64,000 bases of DNA, taken from Casp-Chloro-G3 sp002816715 (lineage in GTDB: Bacteria > Chloroflexota > Dehalococcoidia > Lucifugimonadales > UBA3495). The DNA lies in NCBI GenBank assembly GCA_027623815.1, contig JAQBUV010000003.1, positions 1 to 64,000 on the forward strand, written 5' to 3'. This document shows, piece after piece, positions 7,812 through 15,799 of this stretch (its first letter is position 1; the number at the start of each line of letters is the position of its first letter). The notes beneath the pieces were generated by a model. The model saw only the letters and a program-made list of their open reading frames with translations, did not search any database and had not been told where the DNA came from. Both the position numbers and the translations under genes were made by a program.

Positions 7812-10277
7812 CTAGTTGGCCGCAGAAATCAAGTCGCCGTAATACCCGCGCATGGACTTGCTCAGTTCCTGTAGCCGCTTGTCTACCAGGTGGCTGATGC
7901 TATCATCTGGGTAGGAGCCATCGGCTTGGCGTTCCCCTGCTTCGTGTCCGGTCAGTATCCCAATCCCCTCATCAATGCTGCTTACGGCGTAGACATGAAA
8001 CTTGCCGTCGCGGATAGCTTCCACCACGTCTTCCCGCAGCATCAGATTCTTGACGTTCTGATGAGGAATCATAACCCCCTGATCGCCGGTCAAGCCCGCC
8101 AGTCGGCAAACGTCAAACATGCCCTCAATCTTCTGATTGACCCCACCAATGGGTTGGATTTCTCCCCGCTGATTCACTGAACCGGTGACCGCAATGTTCT
8201 GCTTCAGGGGGACACCCGACAAGCTGGACAGGATAGCGTACAACTCAGTGGAGGATGCGCTGTCGCCGTCCACACCGTCATAAGACTGCTCAAAAGCGAG
8301 GCTGACCGAAAGGGTTAGCGGTCGCTCTTGACCGTATTTGGCTCCCAAATATCCGCTCAGTATCAACACGCCCTTGTCGTGGGTGCGCCCACTGAGCGCA
8401 GATTCTCGTTCAATATTTATTACACCGCTGCGCCCGGCATAGGTCTGGGCAGTGATGCGGCTGGGCTTGCCAAAGGTGAAGTCTCCCAGGTCAAAGACAG
8501 CCAGGCCGTTGACCTGGCCGATAACGGCTCCGGTTACGTCAATCAGCAATGTTCCTTCGGCGATCATCTCCTCCAGGCGTTTCTCGACCAGGTTTAGCCG
8601 GTAAACTTTTTGGCTAACCGCCTGAGATACATGCTGGGCCAGAACCCGTTGACCGGATTCCTTCCGCGCCCAGTAATCGGCTTCAATCAAGAGGTCCTTG
8701 ATCTGGCCGAACCGGGAAGATAATTTGGTCTGGTCGGCCACCGTGCGGGCCGAATACTCCATTACGCGGGCCACTCCACCGGAGTCGAAAGGCAGGAGCT
8801 TTTCTTCTTCGCAGGTGCGGCAGATAAAAGCCGCGTAGGCGTCCAGATTCTCTTGAGTAATGTCGATGCGCGAGTCAAACTCGGCCTTCACCTTGAACAA
8901 GTCCCAAAAATCTTCATAATCAAGGCTGGTGAACGCGCGATACAGCATTTCATCCCCGGTGATAATCACCTTCAGGTTTAGGGGGATCGGCTCCGGGCGC
9001 ATTCCCTGGGGAATAAAGAATCCAGCTTCGGCTGACGGGTCTTCCAGCCTGATTTCCTGATTGCGTATTACTCGCTTTAGCCCTTCCCACACTCCCGGAT
9101 AGGTCACCAAGTCTCTGGCATTCAGCACCAGATAGCCGCCGTTGGCCCGATGGACGGCTCCCGGCTTGAGCATGGTGTGATCACTGACATAGGTTCCGAA
9201 GGCGGCCCGCCGTTCAATGCGCCCGAAGAGATTTCCCCAGTTGGGATTGGGTTCGATTATGATTGGGACAGCGGTGACGCCACTTTCATCGACCAGGACG
9301 TTTACCTCAAAGGGCAAGAAGGGATTCTGAGTGGGCGTGCCGCCAAAGGGAGAGTTGGGTGTAGGCAGCATCACCTGAGGGGTGGTGGCCTCCGCCTCTT
9401 TGAAAATGCTGAGATTATCCAAGATGTAGTCAATGAGACGATTGAGATACTCCCAAACCTCTGGCAGGTCTTGGAAGGAGTCCATCAATTCTTGGAATAC
9501 GTTGTAGATCCGCTCGTTGGCAACTACCCGTTCCAAGGCCCGGATGTTGTCCGAAGTCTCTTTTTCGACATCTCTGATCAGGCTCATGGTGTCTTGGGTC
9601 TGTTGCAGCAAGGCGTTGCGATTCTGGTCGATGCTGCGCCTCTCTTCCACTTCCAGCTGCTGGTACTCTTCACCAGTCATCGGCCGGTTTTCCCGCATTG
9701 GGAATATGGTCATGCCTGAGGGAGTCATTTGGATCAGGAAAGACGCAGCCTCAGCGGCCTGTTCCAGAGTCGACATTGCTTCTTGGGTGGTCTGCCGACC
9801 AGCCTCTTCTTGCTCCCTAAGCTGCCGAAGATATTCTTCGCTTTTGAAGACAGCCGGTACCTGCTGACGGAGTTCTTCCAAGATGCGGATAAGACGCTGG
9901 CGAAATGAACGGCCCATGCCCCTGGGCAAATTGACGGCATTGGGTGTGTCGGGGTCTTCAAAGTTGTAGACGTAGCACCAGTCACTGAGCGGCACTTGAT
10001 TCTGGCGCTGGCTCAATTCTTTGGATATGGTTTCCAGGTGAGCCTTAATTGCGCTGGCCTTGCCGGTGCCGGTAAGCCCGGTGACGAAGAGGTTGTATCC
10101 CGGCTTTTCAATTTCCAAACCGAAGCGAAGGGCCTGCAACGCCCGGTCTTGGCCGATGAAGTGATCCAAGGGAGTCAGTTCGTCGGTGCACTGGAAATCC
10201 AATGAACCCACACCACAACTCCAGCAGGTCTTTTCCCAAGGGACTCTAAACTCTTTCAGGTCGGGCATATCGGTCAC
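7812..10277 (-). CDS. Lon-like ATP-dependent protease (AAA_32 / LonB-like, peptidase S16)
   Basis: An 821-aa protein with an N-terminal Cys-containing segment, an AAA-type ATPase region with a long helical insertion (about residues 120-290), and a C-terminal S16 protease domain. The catalytic dyad is visible as Ser673 in DGDSASS and Lys716 in GGVNQKIEG. The Walker A motif at residues 67-74 reads GLTGTGKA, with Ala where Ser or Thr is usual. Degenerate P-loops occur in this subfamily, but ATP use cannot be taken for granted. The order ATPase-insertion-protease and the segment HRANGGYLVLNARD match the AAA_32 family rather than classical Lon. It is transcribed alone, convergent with the coaD operon. 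A TATAAT-like box lies 40 nt upstream. Confidence 0.92.
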   Translation of the reverse strand: MTDMPDLKEFRVPWEKTCWSCGVGSLDFQCTDELTPLDHFIGQDRALQALRFGLEIEKPGYNLFVTGLTGTGKASAIKAHLETISKELSQRQNQVPLSDWCYVYNFEDPDTPNAVNLPRGMGRSFRQRLIRILEELRQQVPAVFKSEEYLRQLREQEEAGRQTTQEAMSTLEQAAEAASFLIQMTPSGMTIFPMRENRPMTGEEYQQLEVEERRSIDQNRNALLQQTQDTMSLIRDVEKETSDNIRALERVVANERIYNVFQELMDSFQDLPEVWEYLNRLIDYILDNLSIFKEAEATTPQVMLPTPNSPFGGTPTQNPFLPFEVNVLVDESGVTAVPIIIEPNPNWGNLFGRIERRAAFGTYVSDHTMLKPGAVHRANGGYLVLNARDLVTYPGVWEGLKRVIRNQEIRLEDPSAEAGFFIPQGMRPEPIPLNLKVIITGDEMLYRAFTSLDYEDFWDLFKVKAEFDSRIDITQENLDAYAAFICRTCEEEKLLPFDSGGVARVMEYSARTVADQTKLSSRFGQIKDLLIEADYWARKESGQRVLAQHVSQAVSQKVYRLNLVEKRLEEMIAEGTLLIDVTGAVIGQVNGLAVFDLGDFTFGKPSRITAQTYAGRSGVINIERESALSGRTHDKGVLILSGYLGAKYGQERPLTLSVSLAFEQSYDGVDGDSASSTELYAILSSLSGVPLKQNIAVTGSVNQRGEIQPIGGVNQKIEGMFDVCRLAGLTGDQGVMIPHQNVKNLMLREDVVEAIRDGKFHVYAVSSIDEGIGILTGHEAGERQADGSYPDDSISHLVDKRLQELSKSMRGYYGDLISAAN

Positions 10278-10592
10278 CTCAGTGGGGTTCGTCGTTAGGT
10301 GATGCTAGGCATGTCGATTATACACGCGTTGTCGGTAGAAAATTCTTACCAATGTGCAAATTTGGGGATCAGAGCGTAGACCAGGCCAGTCGTTGATAAA
10401 GCATTGGATGATTAGTAAGAATAATAGGGTGCTAAAGTCACCCCAAAATCCCTCGTCTGCGTTTATACTGTCACTGCAAGTCTTGCAATGTAGTTTAAGG
10501 CCAACCCTGGGTAGTAATCCACCTATTGTCTGCGAAATTGCTCTGGCGTGCTTCTACCCGAAAACGGTGTGGGACCACGGTGTGGGATCATT
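10278..10592. other. Intergenic region upstream of the Lon-like gene
   Basis: No gene is supported here. On the minus strand TATAAT occurs at 10322-10317, about 40 nt before the Lon-like start, but without a good -35 box. Near the right end a 13-bp imperfect direct repeat (GGTGTGGGACCAC then GGTGTGGGATCAT) leads into the tandem array. The frame spanning 10354-10794 is an artefact of the repeat. Confidence 0.4.
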
Positions 10593-10691
10593 GAACACTG
10601 ATGGAACACTGATGGAACACCGATGGAACACCGATGGAACACCGATGGAACACCGATGGAACACCGATGGAACACCGATGGAACACCGATG
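10593..10691. repeat. Tandem repeat, 11-bp unit, nine copies
   Basis: Nine head-to-tail copies of GAACAC(T/C)GATG. The first two carry T and the remaining seven carry C, and a degenerate tenth unit (GACCACTTGGA) follows. The 11-bp period is close to one helical turn, so each copy shows the same face of the DNA. The array ends 28 bp before the -35 box of the promoter for the bifunctional-nuclease-family gene. Confidence 0.97.
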
Positions 10692-10719
10692 GACCACTTG
10701 GAGCCGAACCAGGGTCGGG

Positions 10720-10749
10720 TTGACATTAGATTTACGTGGGGCATACAAT
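10720..10749 (+). promoter_or_regulatory. Near-consensus sigma-70-type promoter
   Basis: TTGACA at 10720-10725 and TACAAT at 10744-10749 are separated by 18 bp, about 50 bp before the start codon of the DUF151 gene. This is one of the best promoter matches in the window and lies just downstream of the tandem array. Confidence 0.8.
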
Positions 10750-10798
10750 TTTTTGGTGGCCTTAGTTTGGTGGCCAGGGCGAACGTGGAGGTAGTTAC

Positions 10799-11353
10799 AT
10801 GCTGGAGATGAATGTTGACAGCATACGAGTCAGTCCGATGAACTACCAACGGGTGGTTATCCTGAAGCAGAAGAACTCCGACCGGTATCTGCCAATATGG
10901 ATTGGCCCGGCGGAGGCGGATGCGATTGCAGTGAAGCTGCAGGATCTTAGTGTGCCGCGCCCGTTGACTCACGACTTGCTCAGAACCGTGATAGACACGC
11001 TGGGTGGGACGGTCAAGCATATTTTGGTTAGCGATCTGCAGAATGACACTTTCTACGCAAAGATTGTGATTCAAATAAATGATGACGTCAAAGAGATTGA
11101 CTCGCGGCCCAGCGATGCGATGGCTTTGGCGGTTCGTATGCAAGTGCCCATCTTTGCTGAAGAGGCAGTGATGGACAAGGCCGGTATTCTGCTAGACAAA
11201 GACACCGGCAAGCCAATCGTCCCGGAGCGGCCGGGCAAGCCCGTTTCAGCTAAGGTTGATGAGGAAGAGCTGAGACGCATGTCAGCGTTCACCGATTTCA
11301 TAAATAATCTGGATTTGGAGGACTTCGGCAAACAACAAGCCGGAGGAGCATGA
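10799..11353 (+). CDS. Bifunctional nuclease (BFN/DUF151) domain protein
   Basis: A 184-aa protein whose first 140 or so residues match the DUF151/BFN family: LPIWIGPAEADAIAV near residue 30, RPLTHDLL near 54, and the conserved SRPSDAMALAVR near 101-112. Family members have been reported to have nuclease activity in plants, but the bacterial role is largely unknown. The last 40 residues are charged and family-variable. The ATG at 10799 has GGAGG 7 nt upstream. It is a single-gene unit, with a strong promoter in front and a terminator behind, placed directly upstream of the ATP synthase operon. Confidence 0.9.
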   Translation: MLEMNVDSIRVSPMNYQRVVILKQKNSDRYLPIWIGPAEADAIAVKLQDLSVPRPLTHDLLRTVIDTLGGTVKHILVSDLQNDTFYAKIVIQINDDVKEIDSRPSDAMALAVRMQVPIFAEEAVMDKAGILLDKDTGKPIVPERPGKPVSAKVDEEELRRMSAFTDFINNLDLEDFGKQQAGGA

Positions 11354-11387
11354 GCTAGTATTATTTCCGGTATTTTGACGATTACGG

Positions 11388-11416
11388 CCCCAGCTTCAAC
11401 AATGCTGGGGTTTTTT
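11388..11416 (+). terminator. Rho-independent terminator
   Basis: A 7-bp GC-rich stem (CCCCAGC / GCTGGGG), a 9-nt loop and six T residues follow the DUF151 gene by 34 nt. It separates that gene from the ATP synthase operon. Confidence 0.92.
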
Positions 11417-11455
11417 CGTAATAGTGTGAATGGGTTTCGTTGCATTGTGCACCAA

Positions 11456-11484
11456 TTGACTTTTGAAAACGCTAGTGATAGTAT
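11456..11484 (+). promoter_or_regulatory. Candidate atp operon promoter with extended -10
   Basis: TTGACT at 11456-11461, a 17-bp spacer, then TAGTAT at 11479-11484 preceded by TGA (extended -10). The predicted start of transcription, about 11491, is only a few bases before the GTG of the first gene. The message would then have almost no leader. Confidence 0.6.
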
Positions 11485-11496
11485 TCACGAGGTTTC

Positions 11497-11748
11497 GTGA
11501 GGGGTAGCCCTTGGTGGGCAGTGGCCCTGCGATTGACCGGCCTGGGCTGGTACGTGGCCGCCTGTATTGTGATTGGTGTTGTGGGTGGGGTGTTACTAGA
11601 TAAGCTGCTCGGCACCGTATTCGTGTTTACATTGGTGGGTGTAGTCTTGGGAAGTGTGGCGGCCTTCTGGGGCGTATACAAAATGGTGCTGCCGGTGCTC
11701 TACGGGGCGAAGAGTCAAGAGATGAACCGAAAGAGGAGGAACCACTAA
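11497..11748 (+). CDS. AtpI/AtpZ-like membrane protein of the ATP synthase operon
   Basis: A small 83-aa protein with two hydrophobic helices (about residues 16-36 and 42-62) separated by a short polar turn. This is the layout of AtpI/AtpZ (putative F1Fo ATPase assembly or ion-handling proteins). It is the first gene of the atp operon and its stop codon directly abuts the atpB GTG start. The start is GTG 11497 with a partial GAGG upstream. The basic C-terminus (MNRKRRNH) also encodes the ribosome-binding site of atpB. Related proteins help c-ring assembly or carry Mg2+/Ca2+; which applies here is unknown. Confidence 0.75.
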   Translation: MRGSPWWAVALRLTGLGWYVAACIVIGVVGGVLLDKLLGTVFVFTLVGVVLGSVAAFWGVYKMVLPVLYGAKSQEMNRKRRNH

Positions 11749-12795
11749 GTGGCGGGCGTTTTGACCAAAAAACTACTATTAATCGTCGGCCTCGTTATGG
11801 TTGCCCTTCTTATAGTTGGGCTGGTCAGGGGCGCAATTGGCTCTGCGATTCTGGGTTCTGAACCCTTGATTCCCCGGCCCGAAATCCACCTGCCTCCCCA
11901 ACCCGTCTTCCCGGCTTCATCTCGGGAACTGCACTTGGGATTGACCCCCGCCAGTGGTGAAAGTGCCAGCGAAGCGGATCCGCACGCCGTCGCACCCACC
12001 GATGAACACGGCGATGCAGCCGCTTCAGATGATGCTGAGGGCCAGGAAGAAGCCCATTCGACCCCGCTGGGCATCAACGAATTCGCCATTACCAACACCA
12101 TGCTGTCAGCCTGGTTTGCCACCATCGTAATTATCTTGTTCTTTGTCCTGGGGGCCGGTAAGAAAAGCCTAGTGCCAGGTCGCTTCCAGAGCGTAATCGA
12201 GTCAATATTTGAAGCCATAATCAATTTCTCCAGTGGTGTGCTGGGTCATGATATGGCGCGCAAAGCATTTCCCATCGTCGCCACCATTTTCTTCTTCGTA
12301 TTGTTCAACGCCTGGCTGGGGCTGTTGCCGGTCTACCAATTCCTTGGCTTCGTCGGTGCCGACGATAACCTGATCAAGGTGCATCTCTTACGTCCTGCGG
12401 GAACCGACCTGAACATGCCTCTGGCGCTGGCGCTGGTATCCTTTGTGTTTGTTGAAGTGTGGGGGTTCAAAGCCCACGGGTTTGGTTACCTGGCCAAATT
12501 CTTCCCGTTTGCCAGCATTATAAAGAAGGGGCCTTTTCAAGGACTCATTGATGTCTTCGTAGGATTGCTGGAATTTATCAGCGAACTAATTCGGATGGTC
12601 AGCTTCACTTTCAGGCTTTTTGGGAACATGACCGCTGGCGAAATCTTGGTGGTGATGATTACTTTCCTGGTTCCGTTGGTGGCTACCAACTTCGTCTATG
12701 GACTGGAGCTACTGGTTGGTCTGATTCAATCCGTGATCTTTGCTGGACTAACGTTGGTGTTCCTATCGGTGGCGGTAAGCCACGAAGAGCATTAA
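11749..12795 (+). CDS. atpB: ATP synthase Fo subunit a, with long N-terminal extension
   Basis: The membrane stator subunit that forms the ion half-channels against the c-ring. The core is normal: ELIRMVSFTFRLFGNMTAGE in the fourth or fifth helix carries the essential Arg. At 348 aa it is some 80-100 residues longer than usual. The extra part is an N-terminal membrane anchor (about residues 8-30) followed by a 70-residue hydrophilic linker rich in Pro, Ala, Glu, Asp and His before the first conserved helix near 110. The GTG start follows the upstream stop codon without a gap and has GAGGAGG upstream. Second gene of the atp operon. Confidence 0.95.
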   Translation: MAGVLTKKLLLIVGLVMVALLIVGLVRGAIGSAILGSEPLIPRPEIHLPPQPVFPASSRELHLGLTPASGESASEADPHAVAPTDEHGDAAASDDAEGQEEAHSTPLGINEFAITNTMLSAWFATIVIILFFVLGAGKKSLVPGRFQSVIESIFEAIINFSSGVLGHDMARKAFPIVATIFFFVLFNAWLGLLPVYQFLGFVGADDNLIKVHLLRPAGTDLNMPLALALVSFVFVEVWGFKAHGFGYLAKFFPFASIIKKGPFQGLIDVFVGLLEFISELIRMVSFTFRLFGNMTAGEILVVMITFLVPLVATNFVYGLELLVGLIQSVIFAGLTLVFLSVAVSHEEH

Positions 12796-12837
12796 ACTAG
12801 ATACGAATTAAGGCAAAACAGAGGAGGCTTGGCGCAT

Positions 12838-13107
12838 ATGGATCTGGCATTTATGGGTATGGTTCTTTTGCAAGCGTTGGATGCAGAGTCGGCAAAATTC
12901 TTGGCGGCGGGCTTGGCCATCGCGGTGGGCGTGATCGGCCCGGGTATTGGTATCGGTATCCTGGGAGCTGGTGCCATGAACGCCATCGGGCGCAATCCGG
13001 AAGCGGCGGGTTCAATCACCACTAACATGATTCTGGCTATCGCCTTCGCTGAGGCGTTGGGAATTTACGCTCTGATCGTGTCGGTCATCCTGCTGTTCGT
13101 GGTCTAA
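12838..13107 (+). CDS. atpE: ATP synthase Fo subunit c
   Basis: An 89-aa hairpin of two membrane helices that forms the rotor ring. The polar loop is GRNPEA at residues 51-56 and the ion-binding carboxylate is Glu72 in IAFAEALGIY. The first helix lacks the Gln, and the second lacks the Glu-Ser/Thr, that mark sodium-binding rings, so proton coupling is expected. The ATG at 12838 has GAGGAGG about 10 nt upstream. A TTG at 12829 is in frame but sits on the ribosome-binding site and is less likely. Confidence 0.97.
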   Translation: MDLAFMGMVLLQALDAESAKFLAAGLAIAVGVIGPGIGIGILGAGAMNAIGRNPEAAGSITTNMILAIAFAEALGIYALIVSVILLFVV

Positions 13108-13140
13108 ACTGGCCAAGGCTGGCGGACTGAAGAGGTAAAA

Positions 13141-13647
13141 GTGACACAATTAGGGCTTAATATACCCACCCTGATAGTATATGTAGTGAACTTCAGCATA
13201 TTGCTGGGAGTTCTCTACTTCTTCGCCTACAAACCGTTGCTCCGGGCAATGGATCAGCGGTCTGAGCGGATTAGCGAAAGCCTGGCCGCCGCTGACCGGG
13301 CTAGAGACGAGGCCGCTAATTCTCAGGCCGCCATCGCTGAGCAGCTTAACGAGGCCCGTCGTGAAGGACAACGCTTGCTGGATCAGGCGCGCGAGGTGGC
13401 GGAGCGTTACCGCGAAGAAGAGATGGTTCGTGCTAGATCGGAAGCCGAATCGTTCGTTGAGCGGGCGCGCACTGATATTCAGCGGGAGCGGGATGCGGCG
13501 CTGGATGAAGTACGAGTCAGCTTTGGCGATCTGGCTATCACCGCGGCCGAGCGGGTAATCCGGCGTTCCGTTGATCGGCAGGCGCATCAGGAATTGATCG
13601 CGCAGGTACTGGAAGAGAGCGGTGACAGCCTGCGTCGGGGTTCTTAG
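13141..13647 (+). CDS. atpF: ATP synthase Fo subunit b
   Basis: Peripheral-stalk subunit of 168 aa. One N-terminal membrane helix (about residues 8-28) is followed by the typical FAYKPLLRAMDQRSERI segment and a long charged coiled coil rich in Ala, Glu and Arg up to the C-terminus. The start is GTG with an AGAGGT upstream. It lies between atpE and atpH as expected, and only 3 nt separate it from atpH. It forms the stator with delta and subunit a. Confidence 0.96.
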   Translation: MTQLGLNIPTLIVYVVNFSILLGVLYFFAYKPLLRAMDQRSERISESLAAADRARDEAANSQAAIAEQLNEARREGQRLLDQAREVAERYREEEMVRARSEAESFVERARTDIQRERDAALDEVRVSFGDLAITAAERVIRRSVDRQAHQELIAQVLEESGDSLRRGS

Positions 13648-13650
13648 TTA

Positions 13651-14202
13651 ATGGCAAAGCGGGTATCCGGACAGCGTTATGCCCAGGCGATATTTGAGCT
13701 AGCCGTGGAGCAGAACCAGATTGAGGCTTACTCCACAGATTTGGAGTTCGCCGACCAGGTGCTGCAGGACGAGGAGTTTCGCGCTTTTCTGTCTCATGCC
13801 GAAGTGCCGATTGATCGAAAATTAGGGGCGCTAGACGCGGTTTTGAAGGAGATTAATCCTTCAGTCATGAACCTGATATCGTTGCTGGTCACCAGGGGCG
13901 CGGTTGATTCAATCCATGATATTCAGCTTGGATACACCCGCTTGCTGGACGTCCACTTGGGGCGGCAGCGAGTTGAAGTCACCTCCGCGGTGCCGCTGGA
14001 ACCGCCGGAACTGGCGCGAATAACTGAGTACGTTTCCAGCTTGATCAATAGGGAAGTAGTGGTTTCCACTCAAGTGGATGAGGAAATCCTTGGCGGATTC
14101 ATTGTCCAGATTGGAGACCAGTTGCTGGACGGGAGCACTCGAAGCCGTCTGGAGCAGTTACGCAAGCAAATCCGCTCGGAAGTAGTGGTTTCAGGCTCGT
14201 AA
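13651..14202 (+). CDS. atpH: ATP synthase F1 subunit delta
   Basis: A 183-aa stator subunit that links the b stalk to the top of the alpha-beta hexamer. The N-terminal segment RYAQAIFELAVEQNQIEAY and the C-terminal GGFIVQIGDQLLDGSTRSRLEQL block are characteristic of OSCP/delta. It begins 3 nt after the atpF stop codon, so translation is probably coupled. The length and both domains are complete, and nothing unusual is seen. Confidence 0.96.
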   Translation: MAKRVSGQRYAQAIFELAVEQNQIEAYSTDLEFADQVLQDEEFRAFLSHAEVPIDRKLGALDAVLKEINPSVMNLISLLVTRGAVDSIHDIQLGYTRLLDVHLGRQRVEVTSAVPLEPPELARITEYVSSLINREVVVSTQVDEEILGGFIVQIGDQLLDGSTRSRLEQLRKQIRSEVVVSGS

Positions 14203-14236
14203 ATACGGGCCTGTGAAGATGTAAAAGGAGACTTCT

Positions 14237-15754
14237 ATGGCGATTAGGGGTCAAGAAATAGTTTCGCTGATTAAGCGCCAAATTGAAGACTTTGGCGGTG
14301 ACTTAACGCTGGTTGATGTTGGCACTGTGGTCAGCGTTGGTGATGGTGTCGCCACGATTCAGGGACTACAGGGTGTTCGGTCCAACGAACTGCTGGACTT
14401 TGGCAATGAAGTTCTTGGACTGGCGATGAACCTGGAATCAGACATCGTTGGAGCGGCCATCTTTGGCGATGCCACTACGGTCAAAGAAGGCGACCGGGTG
14501 CGCTCCACCGGACAGATTATCGTGGTGCCAGTGGGTGATGCGTTGATCGGTCGGGTGGTCGACCCGCTGGGGCGGCCATTGGACGGCAAGGGGCCGATCG
14601 CCACCACTAACACTCGTCCCGTGGAGCAAGAGGCTCCCAACGTGGTGGTGAGGAAGTCAGTGGACACTCCGGTTCAGACCGGCATTAAAGCCATTGACGC
14701 CATGATTCCTATTGGCCGGGGTCAGCGGGAGTTGATCATTGGCGACCGCTCCACCGGCAAGTCGGCCATCGCTCTGGACACTATCATTAACCAGAAGGGC
14801 GGCGACCTGATTTGCATTTATGTCGCCATCGGCCAGAAGCAAAGCAAAGTTGCCCAGGTGGTTGGAATTCTGGAAGAGAACGATGCGATGGCCCACACAA
14901 TTGTGGTCAACGCCGGGTCTTCAGATTCAGCGCCTCTGCAATTCATCGCTCCCTACGCTGGCTGTGCGATGGCCGAGGAATTCATGGCCCAGGGCAAAGA
15001 TGTTCTGATCGTCTATGATGATCTGACCAAACACGCGTGGGCTTATCGGCAGATGTCGCTGCTCCTGCGCCGTCCGGCTGGTCGTGAGGCCTACCCCGGC
15101 GACGTTTTCTACCTGCACAGCCGCTTGCTGGAGCGGGCGGCCAAGATGGACGATGAACACGGCGGCGGCTCAATTACTGCATTGCCGATTATTGAGACCC
15201 AAGCGGGTGACGTGTCGGCCTACATTCCAACCAACGTCATTTCAATCACCGACGGGCAGATTTACCTGGAACCGGAGTTGTTCAACTCCGGCATTCGCCC
15301 AGCGGTAAACGTGGGTCTTTCCGTTTCCCGTGTTGGTGGTGCGGCCCAGACCAGGGCGATTCGCCAGGTGGCGGGAAGGTTGCGCTTGAATCTAGCCCAG
15401 TACCGGGAGCTGGCCAGCTTTGCCCAGTTCGGCACCGCGGATTTAGACGCCGCAACCAGGGCGCAGTTGGCTCGTGGTCAGTTGGCCACCGAGGTGTTGA
15501 AGCAACTGCAATACCATCCTTTGAACCTGGAACAAGAAGTGATAATCCTTTATGCCGTGAACTCCGGCCAGATGGATGATATTCCCATGGAACGCTGCTC
15601 CGCTTTTGAAGAGCAACTGCTTCGGTACATGGGCAGCACCCACCCTGAGGTGGGACAGGCGGTGGCCGATAGCAAGGATGTGACCGAGGAAACCGGCACC
15701 AAGCTGACCCAGGCCATCACGGAGTTCAAGGGTACCTTCAGCAGCCAGTTATAG
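14237..15754 (+). CDS. atpA: ATP synthase F1 subunit alpha
   Basis: Non-catalytic nucleotide-binding subunit, 505 aa. The P-loop reads GDRSTGKSA, near residue 170. The family more often has Gln at the fourth position of GDRQTGKT, so this is a mild variant. The signature PAVNVGLSVSRVGGAAQ lies near residue 355. The N-terminal beta-barrel and C-terminal helical bundle are both present. AAAAGGAG precedes the ATG. The intergenic distance to atpH is 34 nt. Confidence 0.98.
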   Translation: MAIRGQEIVSLIKRQIEDFGGDLTLVDVGTVVSVGDGVATIQGLQGVRSNELLDFGNEVLGLAMNLESDIVGAAIFGDATTVKEGDRVRSTGQIIVVPVGDALIGRVVDPLGRPLDGKGPIATTNTRPVEQEAPNVVVRKSVDTPVQTGIKAIDAMIPIGRGQRELIIGDRSTGKSAIALDTIINQKGGDLICIYVAIGQKQSKVAQVVGILEENDAMAHTIVVNAGSSDSAPLQFIAPYAGCAMAEEFMAQGKDVLIVYDDLTKHAWAYRQMSLLLRRPAGREAYPGDVFYLHSRLLERAAKMDDEHGGGSITALPIIETQAGDVSAYIPTNVISITDGQIYLEPELFNSGIRPAVNVGLSVSRVGGAAQTRAIRQVAGRLRLNLAQYRELASFAQFGTADLDAATRAQLARGQLATEVLKQLQYHPLNLEQEVIILYAVNSGQMDDIPMERCSAFEEQLLRYMGSTHPEVGQAVADSKDVTEETGTKLTQAITEFKGTFSSQL

Positions 15755-15799
15755 ATGCTATTAATAATTGAACGACTTGAAATCGGCAACCGTTAAAAT

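Noticed and set aside
10593..10691. CRISPR-like repeat array
   Set aside because: Units are contiguous with no spacers, only 11 bp long, and no cas genes are near.
10354..10794. Open frames on both strands over the tandem array, encoding MEHRWNTDGTP-type repeats
   Set aside because: An 11-bp unit without stop codons keeps frames open by chance. No ribosome-binding site, and a promoter lies inside the frame.
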